A DNA stretch of 64,000 bases. It comes from Muribaculaceae bacterium (GTDB lineage: Bacteria > Bacteroidota > Bacteroidia > Bacteroidales > Muribaculaceae). Positions 31,463 to 40,995 of this stretch are shown piece after piece (positions within the stretch are counted from its first letter, which is position 1; each line of letters starts with the position of its first letter). The stretch covers positions 6,740 through 70,739 of the forward strand of contig WGUO01000021.1 of NCBI GenBank assembly GCA_014867205.1. The letters are read 5' to 3'. A model generated the notes under the pieces. It had not been told where the DNA came from. It worked only from the letters and a program-made list of their open reading frames with translations, and did not search any database. Both the position numbers and the translations under genes were made by a program.

Positions 31463-33283
31463 TTAGAAACTTTTTTTCAAAATATCGTTATAGGTAAAAC
31501 TACTGTATTCTTTGATATAATCACGCATATTGTCTCTGTCAAGATCAGGGAACTTGGTATGGAACAACAGTAATGATAATGATTCTATAGCGCCACCCAT
31601 TGACCGCTTTTGGTAAGATTGGACATAGGCTTTCTTTACATCATAAGACTCATTGCTTAATTTGGAATTGAGTGAGCCCGATATAAGCACCAAATTACCA
31701 AAAGAGTTCCTAATAGCCGTATCCTCTTCCGAATCATCCCAGCGAAGATTGGATTCGCTTTTGGGAGTTTGGGGTATGATATGTTCTCGGCTACGCCGAT
31801 TGGATACGAATCTATAATCATCGGCAACTGCGAGACTGTGTTCATCCTGCTTAAACAATTCCTTTCTGTTTTCCCAAATGAGATATTCTAACCGTCGGAA
31901 CCAATAGACCTTTACTTCCGGGTAAAAGAGTTGGTCATATTCTACGCGACCGCGATACTTTCTATCAAGCGCTTTTAACTCTTCAATAAGTTTATCGGCA
32001 TCTAAATCGCCTTCATTCTTCAGTTTGTGCATGAGAGGCGTTACCCAATGATATAAAGGTGTATCAGATACATATAACATTGCCTCGAACTGACAGCAAC
32101 GAGCCATTTTTTCTTTTTCATCTGAATAAAGGACAAGGTCATAATTCAAGCCCCAATCTTCTCTTTCTAATGAAATGAAGTAGTAGTCCAGAAGAAGTCG
32201 ATATAATAAGATATCTTCGTAAAACTTCGGAATATCCAATGATTGAATTATTTCATCCGAAAAAGCCTTTAGCAGTTGTTGCTCATAGAAGCTCTCTTTG
32301 TTTTGAATGTTTTCATCATAATTTTGAAGGTCTAAAACCATGAGTAAAAACTCAGAAATAGATATCAAAGAAGGATTCCGAGGTGTATCAATAGTCCTCT
32401 CATTTTCATCAGAGATAGGTGAAATTTCTCCAATGGTCGTAGCATCGTCTTCTTCATATGACCCTACGCACATATCCATTGCTGCCTTAATGTCCCCTTT
32501 GCGGCAATGGGAAATAGCTCGACGATATTTCTCAGCATAGCTGGAAGCACTTTCATTTGCTTGTAACTTGATTGCCTTTTGGGATAAGTCACACGCCGTG
32601 TTCCAGATTCTAATCAAGTCTCTCTGATGAAGTTGTCCTTGTATTAGTTGTACCTTAAGAATATCATGTTCTTCCAAACCCTTACCTCCGACATTCATGT
32701 TCTCAAAGTATTTATTTAATAGATTTTTGTCACCTTCATAGCTGCTTGGAAGTATAGATATAAAGAACGAAAGATTTTTAAAAATCCACTGGCAAAAATC
32801 TTCTCGTAATTCCGGTTTTACCTGATTTTGGAGAAAATAGGATATTGTTGATATGCCTTTCTCCATGAGGTCATTAGGCTCTGATCCGTTGAGCTGTCCA
32901 AGTATTCTCCCCTGGAAATAGGCAGAATCTGCGCTTCGTGCTATAAAATGAAGACGGTCTCCTTTTGAAAGAAATTTACCCCATGTCGATTGAAATTTAT
33001 AATCTTTGTTAACGGCTATCCCTATTAAGCAGATAACCGTTATACGTTGCTGACCGTCGATTAAATCGTATCGGTTGTTCTGTCGCACGCAAGAAAGAGC
33101 CCCGATATAGTATGGGATGTCTTTATAATCGTGGGATTTATAATGCTGATATAAATTATCCATCAAACGGTATACCTGCTTACCGTCCCATGCAAACAGG
33201 CGCTGATAGATGGGAATACCGAAGTTGAGGCCATTTTCCACGACTTTTTCAGGAGTCAAACGTATGTTACCAATTGTACTCAT
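31463..33283 (-). CDS. DUF262 + DUF1524 protein (GmrSD-like)
   Basis: A 606-residue protein. The N-terminal DUF262 domain has IPIYQRLFAW (residues 23-32) and LIDGQQR (74-80), the nucleotide-handling motif of GmrS/DndB-like ParB-fold proteins. The C-terminal DUF1524 domain has REHIIPQ (from residue 499) and NSFGNLVLISGSLNSKLSN, the HNH-type nuclease motif. The family includes the GmrSD type IV restriction enzyme that attacks modified phage DNA. It overlaps the gene upstream by 17 bp, so the two DUF262 proteins are coupled and probably form one system. Confidence 0.85.
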   Translation of the reverse strand: MSTIGNIRLTPEKVVENGLNFGIPIYQRLFAWDGKQVYRLMDNLYQHYKSHDYKDIPYYIGALSCVRQNNRYDLIDGQQRITVICLIGIAVNKDYKFQSTWGKFLSKGDRLHFIARSADSAYFQGRILGQLNGSEPNDLMEKGISTISYFLQNQVKPELREDFCQWIFKNLSFFISILPSSYEGDKNLLNKYFENMNVGGKGLEEHDILKVQLIQGQLHQRDLIRIWNTACDLSQKAIKLQANESASSYAEKYRRAISHCRKGDIKAAMDMCVGSYEEDDATTIGEISPISDENERTIDTPRNPSLISISEFLLMVLDLQNYDENIQNKESFYEQQLLKAFSDEIIQSLDIPKFYEDILLYRLLLDYYFISLEREDWGLNYDLVLYSDEKEKMARCCQFEAMLYVSDTPLYHWVTPLMHKLKNEGDLDADKLIEELKALDRKYRGRVEYDQLFYPEVKVYWFRRLEYLIWENRKELFKQDEHSLAVADDYRFVSNRRSREHIIPQTPKSESNLRWDDSEEDTAIRNSFGNLVLISGSLNSKLSNESYDVKKAYVQSYQKRSMGGAIESLSLLLFHTKFPDLDRDNMRDYIKEYSSFTYNDILKKSF

Positions 33284-34982
33284 TACTTAATGTTTCAAAA
33301 ATGGATGGTACTGTGAATCGAGACTCTAATTGAGTAAAAAGATCCTGAAGATGGATATAGTAGCGTAATTTGATACCAATCAAATCTTCTGGATGTGTTT
33401 GGATACTATTCAAGCATTCTGCTATAAAAAATGACGGAGTCGGTGCCTGCAATAACATAAAAACAATATCAGAGGCCATTGCCGCTCTCTCAATTTCTTT
33501 TTTTATCGCTGGCTTCTTATAGCGGTGTTGAGAAATGTTACCTATTATGGCGAACATTGCTTCAGCCAGAAATGCCTTGCCAAATTTTAGATAATAAGCG
33601 AAAGTTAAAGTAACTATCACAGAACTATATCTTCCGTGAGTCTCACCTTTTAGTGTTCCAAGCAAACTTGATATTTCAGGCGTTTCTACGAAAGACTTAT
33701 ACTCATCGAGATGCCGGGAAGCATAGGTGAAAAAGTATTCTCCTCCAGAAATTTTTGAGTAATAGTCTGCCTGAAGAAAAGATGTATGAATAGACCCGAT
33801 TTCGGGTGCGGCACTATATTCATCCAAAGTAGGATGCGGTGCGCCCCAATCTGGTTGTTTATGCCTAAGCCATGCTCTCAGTCTCAACAGATGTGTCGAA
33901 AGCGTTTCTTTAAGTTCTACATAGTCATTAAGCAGGGTCTTATTCCATTTTTCTGCAATCCACTCAGTTTGTTCTTCGTTTTCTAAAAATCTCAAATGGT
34001 GGGCTTTTAATAAATCCAAATCCGAAAGGCGCACTCCCTTGGAATTTACATTAGAGAAGAATGTATATGCCAACTCAAGTCTCCCTTCCCTCAAAATCAA
34101 AACCGAAAGCCTGAGATTGTTTATTATTTTGTTTAAGAGGCTTGAATCCCTGTTTTCATTTATGAGCTTATTTATCAGATGTAAATTGCGTCCGATTTGT
34201 TCTTTAGACTCCTTTGAGTGGAAAGTCTGACTTAATAATGGGAGCGAGCCGGAATATCCCAACGATTTGCAAATTAATGTCAATGTTACTAATCGTTGCT
34301 GTCCATCTATTACACAGTATTCACCTTCCGCAGTTTTGTGGAGAATAATAATTCCAAGGTGATACTCTTTACCTGTTACCATTTCATTTAAGGTCTTCCA
34401 CAATGACACGACTTCCTTTTTTCTCCAACAATAGTTCCGTTGATAATCAGGTATAACAATGTTTTGAGCGAAGACAGTACCAAGACGACAGATATCCAAA
34501 CATACATCTTCCTCAGCAAGATTTGTCTCGTGAAACTCCAGGCGATGTTTGAAAGAAACATTTTCAAGTCGAGTTTCCATCTGTTGCTTTGCACAATCTG
34601 CGATAAGTTCGTCAAAGATGTTTATCATAAGATTAAACGCGTCTCGTACATCACCCCAGTCTTCGGTATGTTTTAAGAGTGTGCAGCTATGGTTAGGGAC
34701 TCCTTGCCAATTCTTCCATTCAATTATCGGATTCCTCAGAGTTCTTAACCTTAGCGCTTTACAAAAGTCTTTATATTCCGACATTTTGTATTTTCCTTCC
34801 AAATGAAGTTCGACATGGTCGCAGTTAAGTTCATAATGGATGTCCATGTCATCTGCCAATGAAGTGGCCAATTGTATATATCGGTTCCACTGACGAGAAT
34901 ATGGCTCGTATGAAGCCCGTGTAGTTCTGTCGGGAAAAGTGCTCTTGACGAAATCTTCAAGATGACTATTTATCCATGCCAT
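33267..34982 (-). CDS. DUF262 protein with N-terminal extension
   Basis: A 571-residue protein. Residues 1-165 are an unrecognised domain (YELNCDHVELHLEGKYKMSE). A DUF262 domain follows with IPDYQRNYCW (177-186) and VIDGQQR (224-230). No HNH/DUF1524 motif is visible at the C-terminus, which is helical. It is the first gene of the pair. I infer that it works with the HNH-bearing partner downstream as a two-subunit anti-phage restriction system, one subunit giving sensing or NTP hydrolysis and the other cleavage. Confidence 0.78.
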   Translation of the reverse strand: MAWINSHLEDFVKSTFPDRTTRASYEPYSRQWNRYIQLATSLADDMDIHYELNCDHVELHLEGKYKMSEYKDFCKALRLRTLRNPIIEWKNWQGVPNHSCTLLKHTEDWGDVRDAFNLMINIFDELIADCAKQQMETRLENVSFKHRLEFHETNLAEEDVCLDICRLGTVFAQNIVIPDYQRNYCWRKKEVVSLWKTLNEMVTGKEYHLGIIILHKTAEGEYCVIDGQQRLVTLTLICKSLGYSGSLPLLSQTFHSKESKEQIGRNLHLINKLINENRDSSLLNKIINNLRLSVLILREGRLELAYTFFSNVNSKGVRLSDLDLLKAHHLRFLENEEQTEWIAEKWNKTLLNDYVELKETLSTHLLRLRAWLRHKQPDWGAPHPTLDEYSAAPEIGSIHTSFLQADYYSKISGGEYFFTYASRHLDEYKSFVETPEISSLLGTLKGETHGRYSSVIVTLTFAYYLKFGKAFLAEAMFAIIGNISQHRYKKPAIKKEIERAAMASDIVFMLLQAPTPSFFIAECLNSIQTHPEDLIGIKLRYYIHLQDLFTQLESRFTVPSIFETLSNEYNW

Positions 34983-35031
34983 AACTGATATTAGATTTAG
35001 AAAAATTTAACTTGATCTGAGTTCTCTCATT

Positions 35032-35247
35032 CTATAGATTATCCAGATATTGAAGGAGGGTCTTGATGGTGATTGCGCCAGCGACTTCTTTAGACTGGAA
35101 TACCATGAAGAATTTTTAATTGTCTCCAGCGAGGTCGGCCCATTTGTTACCGAGCCTCAGTTTATAAGAAGTCTCGGCATTGCGAGATGGTCCCCCGTTC
35201 TCCAGGGTAATAATCTCTTCTTTACCAATCCAGTTAAGTGACGGCAT
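35032..35247 (-). pseudogene. Remnant of a type III DNA methyltransferase/restriction gene
   Basis: From an ATG at 35247 the frame reads MPSLNWIGKEEIITLENGGP, whose first 13 residues match the usual start of Bacteroidales site-specific DNA methyltransferases (type III Mod). It then jumps to a tail (KLRLGNKWADLAGDN, in-frame TAA at 35118, KFFMVFQSKEVAGAITIKTL) that looks like the end of another subunit. I infer an internal deletion fusing the start and end of the locus, followed by a nonsense mutation. Confidence 0.55.
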
Positions 35248-35251
35248 ATCT

Positions 35252-35451
35252 CTATTTACTGCTTTGAATCAAATCCTTAATATCGACATCCAATAATTCA
35301 GCAATACGGTTAAGCGTAGGCAAGTCCGGCTGGATCGTATTGGTCACCACTTTGAAATTGTTGTGGGATTCTTATCCAATTCTTCAGCCAGCCATTTACT
35401 GGTCTTTTTCTTCTCGCATAAAACTACTTTGAGGCGATTTAAGTCTTTCAT
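35252..35451 (-). pseudogene. Frameshifted XRE-family regulator
   Basis: The start reads MKDLNRLKVVLCEKKKTSKW and LAEELDKNPTTISKW, then a stop; shifting frame by one base gives TNTIQPDLPTLNRIAELLDV and DIKDLIQSSK. One missing base at the TGGTGACC site near 35345 explains it. The family is the short helix-turn-helix regulator usually found just before Bacteroides restriction-modification genes, which fits the Mod relic 4 bp downstream. Confidence 0.8.
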
Positions 35452-35537
35452 TCTATCAAATTTGAATCTGATGCAAATTTAATGAAATTTTGGCTCATCC
35501 GCAAAAGTCTGTGGCGGCTTGGCCGAAAAATTATAGA

Positions 35538-36035
35538 TCAGTATAACGGTTTTTCGTAAGCGAGTCTCTCACCCCAGGCAAAATTGCAATAACCCAGATT
35601 GACATAGCCTCTTTTTGAGAGGATATGCTGCATGGGCCTGTTCTCAAGGCCGGTATCGATACGGACAAATTCATTCCCCATTTCGCGAGCCATTGACTCA
35701 GCCAGACTGAATAAAATGCCGGACACTCCCCTCCCTCTGTAATCATCAGAGATGGCGATACGGTGAAACACCGCATACGACCTTTCGGTATTCCAAAGTT
35801 CTTTATGCCGGTCATACTCCGCGTCCGATGACGCGACAGCCACATAGCCGGCCGACTGACCGCCATCATCAAGAACATAACCAATTGAATCATTAATGTC
35901 CTTTGTCAAAATGTCGACCGACGGATATCCGTCATCCCACTGTCGGAATCCGGCAGCTCGCTGGGCGAGACGCGCCTGTGCAAAAATCCGCATCACTTCC
36001 GGGATATCATCAACATTTGCTTTCCGTAATTCCAT
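35538..36035 (-). CDS. GNAT-family N-acetyltransferase
   Basis: A 165-residue acetyltransferase. The acetyl-CoA loop is in IAISDDYRGRGVSGILFSLA, followed by VRIDTGLENRPMQHILSKRG and a terminal YCNFAWGERLAYEK. The substrate is unknown; the pattern (GYVAVASSDAEYD, then WNTERSYAVFHRIA) is common in Bacteroidota RimI-like enzymes. It seems to be a stand-alone gene between the restriction relic and a terminator. Confidence 0.88.
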   Translation of the reverse strand: MELRKANVDDIPEVMRIFAQARLAQRAAGFRQWDDGYPSVDILTKDINDSIGYVLDDGGQSAGYVAVASSDAEYDRHKELWNTERSYAVFHRIAISDDYRGRGVSGILFSLAESMAREMGNEFVRIDTGLENRPMQHILSKRGYVNLGYCNFAWGERLAYEKPLY

Positions 36036-36077
36036 GCGATCAATTATTTGTGAGACTTCCGTTGGCGGAGCATGCCA

Positions 36078-36197
36078 TTATTGTCTGTCAGTCGAATACA
36101 CCTTCTGGCCGCCGCCGACAGAGACCCAGCCGTCATCATCACCAAAATTATAATCGTCTGTCTCATATTTGAAAAGAAGCCCAGTAGCGGGTGGCAT
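36078..36197 (-). pseudogene. Possible 3' gene fragment
   Basis: A 39-codon minus frame reads MPPATGLLFKYETDDYNFGD and then DDGWVSVGGGQKVYSTDRQ. Its ATG lies inside the terminator stem at 36186-36218, so it is unlikely to be an intact gene; the tail is protein-like and may be the end of a lost gene. Confidence 0.3.
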
Positions 36198-36218
36198 GTC
36201 ACTGACATGCCACCCGCT
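36186..36218. terminator. Strong palindrome after the P-type ATPase gene
   Basis: AGCGGGTGGCATGTCA pairs with TGACATGCCACCCGCT almost end to end (one base between the arms). It lies 20 bp after the ATPase stop region. The T-tract is weak, but the stem is very stable. Confidence 0.65.
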
Positions 36219-36238
36219 ATGGGAGTTAGTGGTTGAAA

Positions 36239-38890
36239 TTATTTCCTGAAGAGGCGCATCAGCTCGCCGATCCAGAGCACAAGCGATGTGCCGCCGATTA
36301 TGATTACCCAGTCGATGAACTTCAAGGGCACGACGTTGAAGAACTCACCGCCTACGCTGACAATCAGTATCTGACCTAAAAGGATGGCGAGCGCTATCAG
36401 TCCGAAACCACCGCAACCCTTGAAGTGGAATGCCGAACGGCCGGTCTCAAAGGCGCGGGCGTTGAACATGTTCCAGAACTGCAGGAATACAAAAATCGTA
36501 AAGAACAGCGACAGTTCGTATCCGCTCAGGCCGGTGTTCGCACCCATCGACACATTGCCGATCTCAGTGAGGCTGGTGATATCGGTATGCTCAAAGTAAT
36601 AGAGCAGTCCAAGCAGCAGCAGGAAGAACACTCCGCCGACTCCGATAATCGACTTCCACATCGGACGGTTGATGATGAACGCCTCGCGCGAGCGGGGTTT
36701 CTCCTTCATGACACTCTTTGACGGCGGCAGCGAAGCAAGCGCCATGGCCGCGAAGGTATCCATGATGAGGTTCACCCAAAGCATCTGGGTCACTGTCAGT
36801 GGCGACTGCATGCCCATGAACGCGCCGAACAGAACGATAAGACAGGCGGCTACGTTAACCGTCATCTGGAAGAGGATAAAGCGCTGGATATTCTGGTAGA
36901 GCGAGCGTCCCCACATCACGGCTCGACCGATCGAGGAGAAGGAGTTGTCGATGATGGTGATGTCAGACGCCTCCTTGGCCACGGAAGTGCCGTCGCCCAT
37001 CGACAGACCGACATGCGCCGTCTTCAGAGCCGGAGCGTCGTTTGTACCGTCACCCGTCACGGCCACAACTTCATTGTTGGCCTGCAGTGCCTCCACGAGC
37101 CGCTTCTTGTCCATAGGACGGGCACGGGCTATGATCTTCAGGTCGCCAACGCGCTCCTTGAGTTCCTTGTCTGACAGTTCCGCAAACTCCGTTCCCGTGA
37201 TGATGTTGCGGTCACCGTCAGTCGCATCATTCCAGAGACCGATCTGACGGCCTATCTCCTTTGCGGTGCCGGGGGTGTCGCCGGTCACAATCTTCACCTT
37301 GATACCGGCCTCAATCACCTCATTGACAGCGAAAGGCACGTCAGAGCGAACCGGGTCGGAGATTGCCACAATTCCAAGGAATGTCAGGTTCTCTGCCACT
37401 ACTCTGCTGTTCTCGATGGTCTTGTCGCCTTCCTTGAGTTCCTGATAGGCAAAACCGAGGGTACGCATGGCCTGGTTCTGGTATTCGAGTAACTGTGCGT
37501 CTATCTCCTGCTTTGTCACCCCGGCCGTGTTGCGGCACATACCAAAGATAATCTCCGGGGCACCTTTCACATACAGGATGTTTTTCCCGGTTGCTGACTT
37601 GACAACGGTCGCCATATACTTGCGCTCGGTCGAGAAGGGAAGTTCCTCAAGGCGCAGCGTCTTTTCCTTTACATCGAGATAGTTGATACCCCGCTTGCGA
37701 AGCCACAGCAGGAGTGCCCCCTCGGTCGGGTTGCCAAGAACCTCGGCCTTCTCACCCGACAGGTCAAGCTGAGCGGTGGAGTTGACTGCAATCCCCTCCA
37801 CAAGCACCTCGTCAGAGGGATTGCCGTAGAAATTAGTCTGGGCAACCTGCATCTGGTTCTGCGTGAGCGTACCGGTCTTATCGGTGCATATCACGGTGGT
37901 TGCACCCATTGTCTCGCAGGCGTGCATCTTGCGGACCAGATTGTTGGTCTTGAGCATACGGCGCATCGAGTACGCGAGTGAAAGCGTTACAGCCATAGGA
38001 AGGCCCTCCGGAACGGCGACCACCACCAGTGTGACGGCCACCATAAGCGTCTGCAGGAAATAGGCAAGGAAAGGCATCCAGTCGAAGTCAGGCACATTAA
38101 TGAAGTACATCACGATTCGGCCGATGATGATTGCAGCGGCAAATCCGTATGAAATCTTGGTTATAAGGTCCCCGAGGCCGTCGAGCTGCTCGTTGAGGGG
38201 AGTCTTTACGCTGTCGTCGATCTGGGCGGCCTCGAACACCTTTCCGTTCTCGGTTTTGTCGCCGACGGCGAGCACGCGCATAACGCCGTGACCCTCCATG
38301 ATCTTGGTGCCACGCATCGCATGATTGCTTGGGAATGTTGCCTCAGGGTCAAATTCAGCCGGATCCGTGGTCTTATGGCATATCGGCTCTCCGGTCAGGG
38401 TGGACTCGTCGATATTGAGCATAACGGCCTCGAGCAGTTCGCCGTCAGCCGGCACCTCCTCACCTGTGTTGAGGATCACTATGTCGCCGACAACGACATC
38501 TTTCTTCGGAATCTGCATGGCATTGCCGTTGCGTATCACCTGCACCGGCTCGTCGTCGTTGACCTGGTTGAGCAGTGCGAACTCCTTGTCTGCCTTCAGC
38601 TCGAAGATGAATGCCAGCCCGGTGGCGAGCAATATGGCGATGAAGATACCAATCGGCTCAAAGAAGACTCCGGCACCCTGGTCGAGCCCCCAGAACTCAT
38701 AGCACGATATTCCGATTGAGAGAGCACCAGCAATCAGGAGGATAATGATCAACGGGTCTCCAAACTTCTCAAGGAACCGCTTCCATAGCGGCTCCTTCTC
38801 GGGGGGCGTCAGTATGTTGACGCCATACTTCTGTCGGCTTTCCGACACTTGCGCGTCGCTCAGACCGGTGTAATGATTCTTTTCTGACAT
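36239..38890 (-). CDS. Calcium-translocating P-type ATPase
   Basis: An 883-residue inner-membrane pump. The actuator motif is DESTLTGEP, the phosphorylated aspartate is Asp337 in ICTDKTGTLT, and the hinge is VTGDGTNDAPALKTAHVGLS. The PEGLPMAVTLSLAYSM helix (TM4) is typical of P2-type Ca2+ ATPases (PMCA/SERCA-like). The N-terminus has the cation-ATPase domain (GLSDAQVSESRQKYGVN) and the C-terminus a full four-helix domain. It probably exports Ca2+; Mn2+ is possible. A small SPFH-tail-like gene lies 20 bp upstream in the same direction, so the two may be cotranscribed. Confidence 0.92.
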   Translation of the reverse strand: MSEKNHYTGLSDAQVSESRQKYGVNILTPPEKEPLWKRFLEKFGDPLIIILLIAGALSIGISCYEFWGLDQGAGVFFEPIGIFIAILLATGLAFIFELKADKEFALLNQVNDDEPVQVIRNGNAMQIPKKDVVVGDIVILNTGEEVPADGELLEAVMLNIDESTLTGEPICHKTTDPAEFDPEATFPSNHAMRGTKIMEGHGVMRVLAVGDKTENGKVFEAAQIDDSVKTPLNEQLDGLGDLITKISYGFAAAIIIGRIVMYFINVPDFDWMPFLAYFLQTLMVAVTLVVVAVPEGLPMAVTLSLAYSMRRMLKTNNLVRKMHACETMGATTVICTDKTGTLTQNQMQVAQTNFYGNPSDEVLVEGIAVNSTAQLDLSGEKAEVLGNPTEGALLLWLRKRGINYLDVKEKTLRLEELPFSTERKYMATVVKSATGKNILYVKGAPEIIFGMCRNTAGVTKQEIDAQLLEYQNQAMRTLGFAYQELKEGDKTIENSRVVAENLTFLGIVAISDPVRSDVPFAVNEVIEAGIKVKIVTGDTPGTAKEIGRQIGLWNDATDGDRNIITGTEFAELSDKELKERVGDLKIIARARPMDKKRLVEALQANNEVVAVTGDGTNDAPALKTAHVGLSMGDGTSVAKEASDITIIDNSFSSIGRAVMWGRSLYQNIQRFILFQMTVNVAACLIVLFGAFMGMQSPLTVTQMLWVNLIMDTFAAMALASLPPSKSVMKEKPRSREAFIINRPMWKSIIGVGGVFFLLLLGLLYYFEHTDITSLTEIGNVSMGANTGLSGYELSLFFTIFVFLQFWNMFNARAFETGRSAFHFKGCGGFGLIALAILLGQILIVSVGGEFFNVVPLKFIDWVIIIGGTSLVLWIGELMRLFRK

Positions 38891-38910
38891 TTCAGGTTAT
38901 ATTGTTTTAG

Positions 38911-39336
38911 TTACTTTTGCGGTAAGCTTAATGCCCGTGTCGACTCAAGAAGAGGGAGATTGGTCTCCGTCGGCACATAGATGACGGTCTTGTCGCTGAG
39001 GTCTGACTGCTGACGCACCCAGAGATACTGGATATAGGTCGGCGTGATGCTTCCGTTCTCGATGCGGATGGCCTCGGCCGCGCCTTTGGCTCGCTCAATC
39101 TCGGCCTGGGCGTTTAGTTTCTCGGCCTCGAGATTGGCCTTGGCCTCCTCGATCTTGATCTTTCGGTTCTGCTCTGCTTTTGCGAACTCGGCCTTTCCTT
39201 CCATCTCCTGTGACCAGACATTGTACCAGGGGCGCACAAAAGCCATAGCAACTATGAGCACTACAATTCCTGCTACTCCCCATATCGCTCCCTTGATGAG
39301 CTTCGGGGTCACGTTTACTTGATTGTTGTTATACAT
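38911..39336 (-). CDS. Membrane-anchored coiled coil, SPFH/prohibitin-tail-like
   Basis: A 141-residue protein with one transmembrane helix (GAIWGVAGIVVLIVAMAFV, about residues 16-34), a charged coiled coil rich in Ala, Glu and Lys (EEAKANLEAEKLNAQAEIER) and a short end (YLWVRQQSDLSDKTVIYVPT). The coil and end match the C-terminus of prohibitin-type SPFH proteins, but the SPFH domain itself is absent. It may be a degenerate or minimal prohibitin, here placed before a Ca2+ pump. Confidence 0.7.
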   Translation of the reverse strand: MYNNNQVNVTPKLIKGAIWGVAGIVVLIVAMAFVRPWYNVWSQEMEGKAEFAKAEQNRKIKIEEAKANLEAEKLNAQAEIERAKGAAEAIRIENGSITPTYIQYLWVRQQSDLSDKTVIYVPTETNLPLLESTRALSLPQK

Positions 39337-39339
39337 AGG

Positions 39340-39470
39340 GGTTAAGTTTAGTTTAAAGTTTAGTGTTTAGTTAAGTTTAAAGGTTAAAAGGTATTACTCG
39401 CTGCATTCGCAACACTCGACATGAGACGGCGGAGGCAACCTGACACCTAAAACCTAACACCTAAAATCTA
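39340..39470. repeat. Dispersed palindromic element, copy A
   Basis: A left arm of TTTAGTT/AAGGTT words, a 34-bp core TTACTCGCTGCATTCGCAAC... (39394-39427) and a right arm of CCTAACACC words. The core matches copy B (45543-45576) at 31 of 34 bases. It lies between the end of the Ter operon and the next gene. Confidence 0.8.
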
Positions 39471-39584
39471 TAATTTATTCTTTGATATTGCAAATTTAGT
39501 GCTTTATGACTTCGCAACATATTTTTCGGAATGTTTCAGACGGATGCTGCTGTTTCCGATATTGCCGGCTGCAATGTTGCAACC

Positions 39585-40982
39585 CTATATCTCTGTCCAG
39601 CGGCGGTACATCTCCGACTCATGCAACGGAACCGGTTCCTCTGAATCATGCTGAGAAACAAATACCAGTTCCGGTTCTATATTAACGGAAAATGAACCGT
39701 CAGCGTTCTTGGTTATGTTGTAGTCTCCCGGGTTATATAGGGCCTCAAGACCCTTCAGTGACCTCTTGAGACAACTGAATATCGGTCGCCTTATCTCTGG
39801 AACGCTCAGATCCGGAGCGGATTCCCGCTCCCCGCCAAACATCTCGTAGATTGCGGAATAACGCTGCTGCACCCGTCTCATCCGTCGGTTGTACTTTTCC
39901 AGGCCGTCGGCAGTCTTTGGCAGGCTGAAATTAATGCCGTCGCTTCCCTGACACAACAGCAGTGCATAAAGCGCACGCTCACGGCGGTGCAGACCCATGG
40001 CCTTGGTATCGATATCGGGAAACAGTATCTCTTCCTTGTAAGGGTTCAGATGAATCGCACTGCGTATATTGCGGCGCACCAAGAATATGTCGAGCAACTG
40101 TTTGTAGAATCCGTGGAAATGAAACTGATTATCCCGCTCCTCTGATGTGTTCACCACAAAGACATCGCTGTTGATCATCTCCGAGAAACAGTCCACAAAC
40201 ACCTGGACTGTCGATATGATATCCTCGTCAACGTCTATCCGGAGATAGTTGGCATACTGTGCCTCCCCCACAAAACTGTTGCCGAGTTTTATCAGCAGCG
40301 ACGGCATTGTATTGCGGAGTTCGGTTATTCCACACTTGTTGCAGAGCAGATCCTTGCAGAATACTCCGGTCGTCATCTTCATCAGCGATGCGTAGGTGCT
40401 CTCAATACCCTGCTCACTCATCGTGGGCGCGAGAAAAGATAGAATGTCCTTGAAGAGAACCTTATCCGTATTCCGGTAGTATTCTATAATCTTGGGTATG
40501 TAGATGAAATGGAATCCGGCAAGCTGGAGTTCCTTGAAAATTGAGCGGTAGTTGGTCCGGATGGACTCGTTGGTCTCCGGGTCATATTCATTCTCTATAT
40601 ATAGGGCGGTGGCTATGTCTACATTGAAATTCGCCTTCGGGATAGAGATCACGTCGCCCCTGAAGGCATCTCCGGACTCTAATACCACTGTAAGGGCAAT
40701 CATCAGGAGCGCCTCCGAATGGGCGCAGAAACCGTCGCTGACAGTCATGGAGCGACAGTCGCCGAGCAGGTCTTCCTTAAGTCCCTGCACGCCCGAGTTG
40801 CAAATCACATCAAGGGCGTCGGCAAACGACACATCGCGTGCCTCTATTCTCGAATCCCGGTCGATGGAATATTTGTCGCATATCCTTCGCCAACATTCCA
40901 TCTCGCCCGTATCCACAATCCTGTCAGCCTTGATCAGGTCAGCGAATATCCTCGCAATAGCGACCTTATGCACCTTATTCAT
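39585..40982 (-). CDS. TerB-like protein, last gene of Ter operon
   Basis: A 465-residue soluble protein. The first 100 residues (VAIARIFADLIKADRIVDTG, EMECWRRICDKYSI) resemble the TerB/DjlA helical domain. The rest is unrecognised, with a possible metal-binding DLLCNKCGI and a C-terminal region with RVQQRYSAIYEMFGG. It follows the kinase gene by 13 bp. Its role in the Ter stress complex is inferred from position and the N-terminal domain. Confidence 0.65.
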   Translation of the reverse strand: MNKVHKVAIARIFADLIKADRIVDTGEMECWRRICDKYSIDRDSRIEARDVSFADALDVICNSGVQGLKEDLLGDCRSMTVSDGFCAHSEALLMIALTVVLESGDAFRGDVISIPKANFNVDIATALYIENEYDPETNESIRTNYRSIFKELQLAGFHFIYIPKIIEYYRNTDKVLFKDILSFLAPTMSEQGIESTYASLMKMTTGVFCKDLLCNKCGITELRNTMPSLLIKLGNSFVGEAQYANYLRIDVDEDIISTVQVFVDCFSEMINSDVFVVNTSEERDNQFHFHGFYKQLLDIFLVRRNIRSAIHLNPYKEEILFPDIDTKAMGLHRRERALYALLLCQGSDGINFSLPKTADGLEKYNRRMRRVQQRYSAIYEMFGGERESAPDLSVPEIRRPIFSCLKRSLKGLEALYNPGDYNITKNADGSFSVNIEPELVFVSQHDSEEPVPLHESEMYRRWTEI

Positions 40983-40995
40983 AAATCTTTAGTTT

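Noticed and set aside
35050..35241. 63-codon plus-strand ORF
   Set aside because: The opposite strand shows recognisable methyltransferase and tail fragments; the plus frame is a shadow.
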